A stretch of 20,515 nucleotides of DNA from Actinobacteria bacterium UBA4719 (GTDB lineage Bacteria > Actinomycetota > Actinomycetes > Actinomycetales > Dermatophilaceae): assembly GCA_002404345.1 (NCBI GenBank), contig DHJN01000247.1:1-20515 (forward strand). Reading direction: 5' to 3'. The notes under the pieces were generated by a model. The model was not told where the DNA came from, ran no database searches, and worked only from the letters and a program-made list of their open reading frames with translations. Shown piece by piece: positions 14,307 through 20,515 of the stretch. The translations under genes were made by a program, and so were the position numbers. Position 1 is the stretch's first letter; each line of letters begins with the position of its first letter.

Positions 14307-16336
14307 CGGGCCACCTCGAACCGGACAGACGGTCGCGATCGTGACGTGGCAACGCGAGACAGGACGGTCAACGCGGCGCGTCGACCCTCCAGGATGGCCT
14401 CGTGCACGGTCCTCGGGGCGATGCAGTCACCGGCCCGCACCAGCTCGTCCCGCAGGGACACGTCCGCGCCGACCAGCGCGTCATACAGCTGCTCCTCGGC
14501 CAGGCGGTGGCTTGCGTCGACGATGAGATCGGTGGGGATCACACGTTGTTCGCGGGTCCAGCGTTGTTCCACGAGCGCTCCTTCGACGGTGACTGCGCGC
14601 AGGAGGCTGGACAGGATCCGGACCACCCCGGCCTGTTGGAGCCGGGAGTTCGCGTCGGCCAGGTCACCCGAGAGGGACAGGCCGGTCCCGACGATCTGGT
14701 CCTGCGTCACGATGCTCACCTGGTGGCCCGCTCGCGCCAGGAGCTCGACGACTGCGACGCCGACCGGTCCACCCACGGGGTCGTTCACCAGTACTCGGGA
14801 ACCGGGACCCACCACGGTCGACAGGGTGCCCCGTGACGCGGCATCGAGCAGGTCGGCGGCCGTGATCACCGTGGCGCCCGGGTCAGTCCGGTAGCGGGGC
14901 GTTGAGGCGCGCGACCCGGTTGCCAGCACGACGGACTCTCCCGATGACAGCGCCGCCCGGATGTCTTCCGGGTTGAGCCGTGACCCCAGGGCCAGGCTCA
15001 CGCCAACGCGGTGGCACTCCGAGATGAGCCAGTCACTCAGGTCTCCAAACGTCTCCCGCCCGGCGGCGACCACGGGCAGCATCCCTCCTGCCCGGTCGGC
15101 GCCGTCGACGACCCGCACCGAGGCTCCGCGAGCTGCCAGGACCCGCGCGCACTCCAGCCCAGCCGGTCCGGCACCGACGACGAGCACCCGGTGACCCTGC
15201 CCCTCGTGGCTGTCGGTGCCTTCGACGTCGACGTCCACGGTCTCGTGACCGGAGCGCGGATCACCGATACATGCCACCACGGGGTTGCGGTTGTCGCGCA
15301 CCCGGCAGTTCTGGTTGCACCGCACGCATGGGCGCACCGTGGCCGCTGCCCCGGCGCGCACCTTCGCCACCAGATCGGCGTCGGCAATCAGTGCCCTGGT
15401 CATCTCGACCAGGTCTGCGACACCGTCATCGAGCGCCGACTGGGCCATACCCGGGTCGACGACACCGCCCTGCAGCACCACGGGCAGCGCCCCTTCGACC
15501 GCGTTGCTGATCTGCCGACACAGCTCAACGGTGTGACCGGCGGGTGCATGCGCGTCCGGACGATAGGCGCTCGCGGTGAACGGGCCACCCTGCACCACCA
15601 CCAGCAGGTCGAGCAGCGGCGCCAACGCGCGCACCTGCTCCACCGCCATCTCCGGCGTCACCCCCGCCCACGGCGCCAGCTCGTCACACGACAGCCGCAG
15701 TGACAGGACGACATCCCGGCCGATCTCGTCGCGGACCGCAGACAGGATCTCGCGGGTCAGCATCAGACGGTCCTGGCCATAGGCGTCCTCACGCAGGTTG
15801 GTCAGCCCCGAATGGAACTGCCGCAACAACGCACCGACACCCGCGTCGATCTCGACGCCCGCCAGACCCGAGTCAACGGCCAGCCTGGCCGCCCGGACGA
15901 ACCCGGTCACGAGCAGGTCGACGTCCGGCTGCTCCATGGCCACCGGCATCTCCCGGCTGGCCGCGTCGGCGACACGCGAGGGTGCCCACAATGCCTGTTG
16001 GGAGAAGGCGGTCGACCCCTGCGCGCCGGTGTGGCCCAGGCCCGCCAGGACCAGGGTGCCCTGGTCGCGGCAGGCCGCGGCGACCGCGGCCCAGCCGGGA
16101 GCGCAGTCCTGCGCGAGCGGTGCGCGTTCATACGGCCAGTCACTGTCGTGGACTGACGCGGTCTCGGTGACCAGGACGCCGGCGCCACCAGCCGAGCGGC
16201 GCGCGTAGTACGCCACGTGTCGATCACTGATCGAGCGTCCGGCAGCGAGGTTGGTCTCGTGGGGGCCGAACAGCACCCGCGATGGTGCCTGGCGACCCGC
16301 AAGGACAACGGGATCGGTCAGAGTGGTACCAGCCAT
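14303..16336 (-). CDS. mycofactocin-system FadH/OYE family iron-sulfur flavoprotein, first copy (divergent)
   Basis: A 677-residue paralogue of the next gene with the same order: FMN barrel, four-cysteine [4Fe-4S] loop (Cys337, 340, 344, 356), and a nucleotide-binding domain (VVGAGPAGLECA at about 386-397). It is more divergent in the barrel: the YGGSLENR signature is replaced by YGQDRLMLTR, and the active-site helix reads GALLRQFHSGLTN. The dinucleotide domain also looks altered (VDGADRAGG; PVGGPVGVAV). The two copies may form a heteromer, or one may have kept only a structural or electron-relay role. ATG 16336 lies 5 nt after the mftC stop, and its stop overlaps the next start (ATGA), so it is translated with mftC. 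Similar gene pairs are catalogued as mycofactocin system FadH/OYE oxidoreductases 1 and 2; which number applies to which copy I cannot say. Confidence 0.88.
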   Translation of the reverse strand: MAGTTLTDPVVLAGRQAPSRVLFGPHETNLAAGRSISDRHVAYYARRSAGGAGVLVTETASVHDSDWPYERAPLAQDCAPGWAAVAAACRDQGTLVLAGLGHTGAQGSTAFSQQALWAPSRVADAASREMPVAMEQPDVDLLVTGFVRAARLAVDSGLAGVEIDAGVGALLRQFHSGLTNLREDAYGQDRLMLTREILSAVRDEIGRDVVLSLRLSCDELAPWAGVTPEMAVEQVRALAPLLDLLVVVQGGPFTASAYRPDAHAPAGHTVELCRQISNAVEGALPVVLQGGVVDPGMAQSALDDGVADLVEMTRALIADADLVAKVRAGAAATVRPCVRCNQNCRVRDNRNPVVACIGDPRSGHETVDVDVEGTDSHEGQGHRVLVVGAGPAGLECARVLAARGASVRVVDGADRAGGMLPVVAAGRETFGDLSDWLISECHRVGVSLALGSRLNPEDIRAALSSGESVVLATGSRASTPRYRTDPGATVITAADLLDAASRGTLSTVVGPGSRVLVNDPVGGPVGVAVVELLARAGHQVSIVTQDQIVGTGLSLSGDLADANSRLQQAGVVRILSSLLRAVTVEGALVEQRWTREQRVIPTDLIVDASHRLAEEQLYDALVGADVSLRDELVRAGDCIAPRTVHEAILEGRRAALTVLSRVATSRSRPSVRFEVAR

Positions 16337-16341
16337 ATCGT

Positions 16342-17571
16342 TCAGGCCCTCGAGGAAAGCTGCAGGCCGACGAGTGGGCTCTCGTCACAACCGCGGTCCG
16401 GCCGGTGCCCGATCGTGACTGGCACCGGCTCACCGGCGGCACGGGGCTTGGGTGCCTGACCGCGCACCGGACCACCATGGGAGTGGTCGCCATCCGGCTT
16501 GGGCAGGACGGCAGCTGCGCTGCGGTCGGCAAGGGCCTGCTCGCCGTAACCGACGATGCACTCGGGGTCAGGTCCATCCAGCGGCAGTCCGGTGAAGAAC
16601 TTGGCCGCCATGCAGCCACCGCGGCACGAGTCGTAGTGCGCGCACTTGGCACACGCGCCGCCCGTCTGTGGTCGGCGCAGCTCCTCGAAGAGCGGCGACT
16701 CGCGCCATACCTTGTGGAAACCCCCGTCCCGCAACAGGTTTCCGGCCAGGAACTCGCTGTGGATGGCGAAGGGGCAGGCGTACACGTCGCCCACCGGGTC
16801 GATCAGGCAGACGACCCGCCCCGCGCCGCACAGGTTGAGGCCCGCCAGCGGTTCGCCGAACCCGGCCAGGTGGAAGAAGGAGTCACCGGTGAGCACACCC
16901 TCGCCGGCCAGGACCAGCCAGTCGTAGAGCACGCGCTGCTGGTCCGCCGTCGGGTGCAGCTCGTCCCACACGTCCGCACCGCGGCCCGAGGGTCGCAGCC
17001 TGGTGAGCCGGAGGGTGGCGCCGAAACGGTCGGCCAGCGCCTTGAACTCGTCCAGCTGGGTCACGTTGTGCCGGGTGACCACGACGGAGATCTTGGCATC
17101 CTTGAAACCGGCCTCGGCGAGGTTCTCCAGCGCCCGCAGCGCGGTGGCGTACGAGCCCGCGCCGCGGACCGCGTCGTTCACCTCGGCGGTCGCGCCGTCC
17201 AGGGAGATCTGCACGTCCACGTAGTCCGTGGCAGCGATCCGTGCGGCCTTCTCCTTGTCGATCATGATTCCGTTGGTGGAGAACTTCACCCCGACCTGGT
17301 GGGCCACCGCGTAGTCCAGCAGGTGCCAGAAGTCCGGCCGTACGGTCGGCTCCCCGCCGCCGATGTTGACATAGAACACCTTCATCCGCTGCAGCTCGTC
17401 GATGACCGCCTCACACTGCTGGGTGGTCAGCTCGTTCGGGTCCCGTTTGCCTGAGGAGCTCAGGCAGTGGACGCACGCCAGGTTGCAGGCGTAGGTCAGC
17501 TCCCACGTCAGGCAGATGGGTGCATCCAGCCCGAGCGCGAACTGGTCAACAAGGGGCAGCACAGCGGTCAT
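16342..17571 (-). CDS. mftC: mycofactocin radical SAM maturase MftC
   Basis: A 409-residue radical SAM/SPASM enzyme. MftC oxidatively decarboxylates the C-terminal tyrosine of MftA and then forms the Val-Tyr carbon-carbon bond. The SAM cluster is C29-x3-C33-x2-C36 (YACNLACVHC), followed by VNIGGGEPTVRPDF. The auxiliary-cluster SPASM part follows with LCGAGRVVCLIDPVGDVYACPF, GACAKCAHYDSCRGGCM and the last cysteine in DPEC. A proline-rich tail of about 60 residues follows. ATG 17571 has AAGGAG about 8 nt upstream and lies 12 nt after the mftB stop. Confidence 0.97.
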   Translation of the reverse strand: MTAVLPLVDQFALGLDAPICLTWELTYACNLACVHCLSSSGKRDPNELTTQQCEAVIDELQRMKVFYVNIGGGEPTVRPDFWHLLDYAVAHQVGVKFSTNGIMIDKEKAARIAATDYVDVQISLDGATAEVNDAVRGAGSYATALRALENLAEAGFKDAKISVVVTRHNVTQLDEFKALADRFGATLRLTRLRPSGRGADVWDELHPTADQQRVLYDWLVLAGEGVLTGDSFFHLAGFGEPLAGLNLCGAGRVVCLIDPVGDVYACPFAIHSEFLAGNLLRDGGFHKVWRESPLFEELRRPQTGGACAKCAHYDSCRGGCMAAKFFTGLPLDGPDPECIVGYGEQALADRSAAAVLPKPDGDHSHGGPVRGQAPKPRAAGEPVPVTIGHRPDRGCDESPLVGLQLSSRA

Positions 17572-17583
17572 CGCGGGACTCCT

Positions 17584-17904
17584 TCAGCGAGGGGTGAGCA
17601 TGCCGGATCGGGCCAGGCCGTCCAGGGCCCGGAGGTATGTCGCACGGTCGCCTTCGGGGACGCCGGCTGCGATGAGGGCGGAGCCGACATCTGGGGTGTT
17701 CTCCAGGCCGCGGACGACATCCACGAGCAGTCGGGACTTCAGGAAGGACAGGCGGCGGGTGGTGAAGTCGTAGGCGAGGGCGCCGAACGACTCGTCGCGC
17801 AGAGCAACGCCGGGAGAGAGCCGCCACGGCTGTGCCGCGTCGAACTCCAGCTCCGGCGCGGACCTGGCCGCAGGGGTCACCTCAATAGACACCGCACATG
17901 CCAT
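17584..17904 (-). CDS. mftB: mycofactocin peptide chaperone MftB
   Basis: A small PqqD-like RiPP recognition protein of 98 or 106 residues. MftB binds the MftA leader and delivers it to MftC. The family signature is WRLSPGVALRDESFGALAYDFTTRRLSFLKS, followed by a helical wing (LLVDVVRGLENTPD, RATYLRALDGLARSGML). The ATG at 17904 overlaps the mftA core codons by 23 nt in another frame and has a GAAGAGG element upstream. The GTG at 17880, just after the mftA stop, gives 98 residues starting MTPAARSAPE and is an equally sensible choice because homology begins later. Either way mftA and mftB are translationally coupled. Confidence 0.93.
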   Translation of the reverse strand: MACAVSIEVTPAARSAPELEFDAAQPWRLSPGVALRDESFGALAYDFTTRRLSFLKSRLLVDVVRGLENTPDVGSALIAAGVPEGDRATYLRALDGLARSGMLTPR

Positions 17905-18043
17905 CGATCGAGACCTCTTCGACGAGCGTTTCCTCCACGAGCTGCTCTGCAGCCGGCTCGGCGTGTGATGCGGTGGTGGCGGGATCGTCTGCTGATCTCG
18001 CGGTGGTGGCAGGTTGGACCTCGATGGTCGGCTGGTTGTTCAC
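17882..18043 (-). CDS. mftA: mycofactocin precursor peptide MftA
   Basis: A 53-residue precursor ending LVEETLVEEV then SIDGMCGVY. The last two residues, Val52-Tyr53, are the part that becomes the redox cofactor; the acidic ETLVEEVSIDGMCG stretch is the conserved MftB/MftC recognition region. The GTG start at 18043 is fixed by a perfect AGGAGG (complement of 18048-18053) four bases upstream, and no other start has a comparable site. The N-terminal 30 residues (NNQPTIEVQP, then an Ala/Thr-rich run) are longer than the minimal leaders of about 30 residues seen in some species. It is the first gene of the long minus-strand operon, with its promoter in the 256-bp divergent region shared with the dehydrogenase gene. 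Confidence 0.97.
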   Translation of the reverse strand: MNNQPTIEVQPATTARSADDPATTASHAEPAAEQLVEETLVEEVSIDGMCGVY

Positions 18044-18134
18044 TGGACCTCCTGCTGGGACGGGTGATGGATACCGCTGCCGGGTAGAACTCACCGACAG
18101 CGGAGACGCTAGGTGGGCATCCACCGCATCGTCT

Positions 18135-18154
18135 AGACCTGAGGCGTCAGACCT
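18135..18154. promoter_or_regulatory. imperfect dyad in the mftA / alcohol dehydrogenase divergent promoter region
   Basis: The 256-bp region between the two divergent starts (18044-18299) must hold promoters for both directions. At 18135-18154 there is a 20-bp imperfect palindrome (14 of 20 positions symmetrical) built on two AGACCT half-elements around TGAGGCGTCA. Position, about 90 bp from mftA and 145 bp from the dehydrogenase start, fits an operator acting on either gene. No clear -35/-10 pair is seen, and no regulator gene (such as the TetR-type mftR) lies in the window, so this is only a candidate. Confidence 0.3.
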
Positions 18155-18252
18155 ATCCGAAGGGACAGGTACTCGCCCCCGATCGGTCAGGCCAACCCAT
18201 CGCTGTACGGACGGTTTCGCGTTCCTCCCCTCCCGCTGCACCGCCAAACGGG

Positions 18253-18293
18253 CCTAGTGTCCGAACTCGTCAGAGTCAGGACCGTCTAGGAGG
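18253..18293 (+). promoter_or_regulatory. stem-loop overlapping the ribosome binding site of the alcohol dehydrogenase gene
   Basis: Three nested complementary arm pairs are present. The outer pair is CCTAG (18253-18257) with CTAGG (18286-18290). The middle pair is GTCC (18259-18262) with GGAC (18279-18282). The inner pair is ACTC (18265-18268) with GAGT (18273-18276) around a GTCA loop. The outer 3' arm shares AGG with the AGGAGG Shine-Dalgarno sequence at 18288-18293, six bases before the ATG at 18300. In RNA this could mask the ribosome binding site; in DNA the inner 24 bp could be a regulator's dyad. Nothing in the sequence distinguishes these. Confidence 0.45.
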
Positions 18294-18299
18294 ATCTTC

Positions 18300-19592
18300 A
18301 TGCAAGTTGATGAGCTGCTGAAACCGTTTCCGATCAAAGAGTTCCACCCGTTCCCACGGGCACTCATGGGGCCGGGCGCACACGAGATGATCGGGCCGGA
18401 GGCGCTGAAGCTCGGCTTCCGCAAGACCCTCATCATGACCACGGGACTGCGCGGTTCGGACGTCGTGCACAAGATCGCCGAGTCGATGAAGTACCACGGT
18501 CTCGAGGTCGTGATCTACGACAAGGTGGAGTCCAACCCCAAGGACTACAACGTCATGGACTCGGTCAAGCTGTACCAGGAGAGCGGTTGCGACTCCTTCG
18601 TGTCCATCGGCGGCGGTTCGTCCCATGACGCCTGCAAGGGTGCCCGGATCTCGGTCGCCCACGACGGTCGCAACGTCAACGAGTTCGAGGGTTTCAACAA
18701 GAGCGAGAACCCGAAGAACCCGCCCCACATCGCCGTGTCGACCACAGCTGGCACCGGCTCGGAGACCTCGTGGGCGTACGTCATCACAGACACCACCACC
18801 GACCCGGACAACCCGCACAAGTTCGTGGCCTTCGATGACGCCTCGATCACCTCATTGGCGATCGACGACCCGGTCCTCTACTTCGACTGCCCGGTCGACT
18901 ACACCGCACAGTGCGGCTTCGACGTCCTGGCCCACGCCAGCGAGCCCTACGTCTCCCGGATAAACTTCGAGCCCTGTCTCGGCAACGCGTTGCACGCCAT
19001 CAAGCTCACCAGCCAGCACCTGCGCGCGGCAACCTGGAACGGCCAGGACCTCGCCGGGCGTGAGGGCATGATGTATGCGCAGTACATCGCCGCCCAGGCG
19101 TTCAACTCCGGCGGCCTAGGGATCGTCCACTCGATCTCCCACGCCATCAGCGCGTTCTACGACACCCACCACGGCCTCAACAACGCGATCGCGCTGCCGC
19201 GGGTCTGGGCGTTCAACATGCCCGCGATCTACCCCCGCTTCGCGGACATCGCCGAGGCAATGGGTGTCGACACCCACGGCATGACCAAACCGCAGGCCGC
19301 AGATGCTGCACTGGCAGCTGCGATCCGCCTGCTGCGCGACGTCAACATCCCGGAGCGCTTCGTGGACGTCACCAAGGACAGCTACTCCAAGAACCGCCTG
19401 GGCAGCGGACCGACCGAGTACTACAAGAAGTCCGGCGTGATCAAGGGTGACGCAGCCGACGTGGACCGCATCACCAACCACGTGCTCGGTGACGCGTGCA
19501 CCCCGGGCAACGCCAAGGAGTGCACCTTTGACCTGGTGCGCCCCGTGGTCGACCACTGCATGAACGGCGATCTGGACGACCTGCTCACCTGA
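18300..19592 (+). CDS. mno: NDMA-dependent methanol/alcohol dehydrogenase (type III iron-containing ADH)
   Basis: A 430-residue type III alcohol dehydrogenase of the actinobacterial nicotinoprotein group (Mno/Mdo/ThcE), which in vitro needs the dye NDMA because its NAD(P) stays bound. Cofactor-binding motifs are SIGGGSSHD (about 102-110) and STTAGTGSE (147-155). Metal ligands with Fe-ADH spacing are Asp208, His212, His277 and His291 (QCGFDVLAH; IVHSISHAISAFYDTHHGLNN). The N-terminus MQVDELLKPFPIKEFHPFPRALMGPGA and the C-terminal LGDACTPGNAKECTFDLVRP are typical of this subgroup. Start is supported by AGGAGG at 18288. It is divergent from mftA: the enzyme class depends on mycofactocin for recycling in vivo, so the cofactor maker and a main user share one control region. 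Methanol is the likely but not proven substrate. Confidence 0.93.
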   Translation: MQVDELLKPFPIKEFHPFPRALMGPGAHEMIGPEALKLGFRKTLIMTTGLRGSDVVHKIAESMKYHGLEVVIYDKVESNPKDYNVMDSVKLYQESGCDSFVSIGGGSSHDACKGARISVAHDGRNVNEFEGFNKSENPKNPPHIAVSTTAGTGSETSWAYVITDTTTDPDNPHKFVAFDDASITSLAIDDPVLYFDCPVDYTAQCGFDVLAHASEPYVSRINFEPCLGNALHAIKLTSQHLRAATWNGQDLAGREGMMYAQYIAAQAFNSGGLGIVHSISHAISAFYDTHHGLNNAIALPRVWAFNMPAIYPRFADIAEAMGVDTHGMTKPQAADAALAAAIRLLRDVNIPERFVDVTKDSYSKNRLGSGPTEYYKKSGVIKGDAADVDRITNHVLGDACTPGNAKECTFDLVRPVVDHCMNGDLDDLLT

Positions 19593-19608
19593 CCGCCAAG
19601 CCAGCCCC

Positions 19609-19640
19609 GGCCCCCCTGCCGCACGTACGGAAGGGGGGCC
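19609..19640 (+). terminator. hairpin between the alcohol dehydrogenase and AAA+ genes
   Basis: A perfect 9-bp GC-rich inverted repeat, GGCCCCCCT at 19609-19617 and AGGGGGGCC at 19632-19640, encloses a 14-nt loop, 17 nt after the dehydrogenase stop and 42 nt before the next start. There is no T-run. With another gene on the same strand immediately after, it may be a partial terminator or an mRNA-stabilising hairpin that sets a higher level for the dehydrogenase than for the ATPase. Confidence 0.6.
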
Positions 19641-19681
19641 CCGGCCGGGCGGTCCACCCCTAACCAACCGCAGGAGCTCTT

Positions 19682-20515
19682 GTGCCGAACACCCAGCAAC
19701 CCAGTCCACCAGCTGACTTCGCCGACGTGCTTGACGTCATGGCGCGGTTCGAGGAGCACGGCTACCTCGCTGACCACAAGCTGGCCACGACGGTGTTCCT
19801 GCAGACCCGGCTCGACAAGCCGGTGCTGCTCGAGGGCCCCGCCGGCGTCGGCAAGACCCAGCTCGCGCTCTCGCTGGCACAGGTGACGGGTCGAAAGCTG
19901 CTGCGGTTGCAGTGTTACGAGGGCCAGGACGAGACCAAGGCCCTCTATGAGTGGGACTACGGCAAGCAGCTCCTCTACACCCAGATCCTGCGCTCGACGA
20001 TCGACGAGGTCATCGCGGGTGCCAAGAACATCGACGAGGCTGTCGACCGGATCGGGGCTCAGGAGAGCGTCTTCTTCTCCGAGCGCTTTCTTGCCTCGCG
20101 GCCCCTTTTGGAAGCCGTGCGCTCCACCGAGCCGGTGGTGCTGCTCGTCGACGAGGTGGACCGGGCCGACGAGGCCCTGGAGGCTGTGCTGCTGGAGCTG
20201 CTCGCGGAGTACCAGGTCTCCGTCCCGGAGGTGGGCACCTTCAAGGCCATCCACAAGCCCTATGTGGTCCTGACCTCCAACAACACCCGCGATCTGTCCG
20301 CTGCTCTCAAACGGCGCTGCCTGCACCTGTCCCTCGACTACCCCGACGCCGACCGCGAGCTGGCGATCATCCGCTCCAAGAAGACCGGACTGCCCGATGC
20401 CCTGGCTCAGCAGCTGGTCACCATCGTTCGCGGGCTGCGCGAGCTCGAGCTACGCAAGGCTCCGAGCATCTCCGAGACCATCGACTGGGCCCGAACCCTG
20501 GCCGTGCTTGGCGTT
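19682..20515 (+). CDS. MoxR/CoxD-type AAA+ ATPase, 3'-truncated by the window end
   Basis: The frame is open from GTG 19682 to the last base (278 residues visible). It is a MoxR-class AAA+ ATPase. Walker A is GPAGVGKT (residues 52-59), Walker B VVLLVDEVDR (152-161), sensor 1 TSNN (198-201), and the Arg-finger region KRRC (210-213). The stretch LQCYEGQDETKALYEWDYGKQLL is typical of the CoxD branch (CO dehydrogenase maturation) rather than of CbbQ/NorQ. Such ATPases usually work with a VWA-domain (CoxE-like) partner encoded just downstream, which would lie beyond the window. GGAG about 8 nt upstream (CAGGAGCTCTT) supports the start. Lying 89 nt after the dehydrogenase gene, it probably serves as its chaperone or activator (inference). 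Confidence 0.9.
   Translation, partial: MPNTQQPSPPADFADVLDVMARFEEHGYLADHKLATTVFLQTRLDKPVLLEGPAGVGKTQLALSLAQVTGRKLLRLQCYEGQDETKALYEWDYGKQLLYTQILRSTIDEVIAGAKNIDEAVDRIGAQESVFFSERFLASRPLLEAVRSTEPVVLLVDEVDRADEALEAVLLELLAEYQVSVPEVGTFKAIHKPYVVLTSNNTRDLSAALKRRCLHLSLDYPDADRELAIIRSKKTGLPDALAQQLVTIVRGLRELELRKAPSISETIDWARTLAVLGV

Noticed and set aside
12327..16336. Assignment of the two OYE-type genes as fadH, 2,4-dienoyl-CoA reductase
   Set aside because: The FadH catalytic motifs are not conserved, and the operon context (mycofactocin, ETF) points to a TMADH-like role.
16282..17454. Plus-strand open frame of 390 codons
   Set aside because: Antisense to mftC, whose radical SAM motifs are clear; the composition is that of a codon-position shadow.
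17898..18257. Plus-strand open frame over mftA and its promoter, and the minus-strand extension of mftA to 18247
   Set aside because: The first is antisense to mftA. The second has no ribosome binding site, while AGGAGG sits right before the GTG at 18043.
1..20515. CRISPR arrays, tRNA/rRNA genes, insertion sequences and phage genes
   Set aside because: No spaced repeat array, no tRNA-like cloverleaf with flanking signals, and no transposase or integrase motifs were seen while reading both strands.

Overview
The window is high-GC DNA with GTG and TTG starts, strong AGGAGG ribosome binding sites and dense codon-level coding on both strands. It carries a complete mycofactocin precursor/radical-SAM pair (mftA ends in the IDGMCGVY core) and an NDMA-dependent type III alcohol dehydrogenase, a combination typical of Actinomycetota (mycobacteria, Rhodococcus, Pseudonocardia, Amycolatopsis and relatives). 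The genus cannot be fixed from the sequence alone.

Layout. (1) 1-1850, plus strand: end of a [NiFe]-hydrogenase maturation operon, with a 5'-truncated hypE followed by hypC and hypD. (2) 1860-2580: two gene remnants, the 3' part of a quinone-oxidoreductase/alcohol dehydrogenase (minus) and the middle of a VOC/glyoxalase gene (plus). They abut at about 2412, as if one deletion had removed the two divergent 5' ends. (3) 2829-5612, plus: a GPR1/FUN34/YaaH (SatP-type) transporter, a membrane-anchored DUF4352-like protein with a probable 1-nt frameshift, and an MFS transporter. (4) 18043 down to 5680, minus: one tightly packed transcription unit of 12 genes: mftA, mftB, mftC, two FadH/OYE-TMADH-type iron-sulfur flavoproteins, etfA, fixC-type ETF:quinone oxidoreductase, fixX-type ferredoxin, etfB (frameshifted), mftE, a mycofactocin-type SDR and mftF. 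(5) From 18300, plus and divergent: NDMA-dependent methanol/alcohol dehydrogenase, then a CoxD/MoxR-type AAA+ ATPase that runs off the window end.

How the parts fit. MftA is the peptide precursor; MftB presents it to the radical SAM enzyme MftC; MftE cleaves the product; MftF glycosylates it. The divergent dehydrogenase belongs to the class whose tightly bound nicotinamide is recycled by an external acceptor, and mycofactocin is the known in vivo candidate for that acceptor. The distinctive part is the middle of the operon: two OYE/TMADH-like flavoproteins next to a full ETF - ETF:quinone oxidoreductase - ferredoxin set. TMADH-family enzymes pass electrons to ETF, so the operon can be read as a dedicated route from reduced mycofactocin to the quinone pool. 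No mftD and no mftG (GMC oxidoreductase) is present in the window, so these flavoproteins may replace one or both; this is inference.

There are two probable single-base frameshifts (etfB near 8852, the DUF4352-like gene near 3750), and homology in hypE starts abruptly at base 28. Sequence or assembly errors should be ruled out before any biological reading of these breaks.
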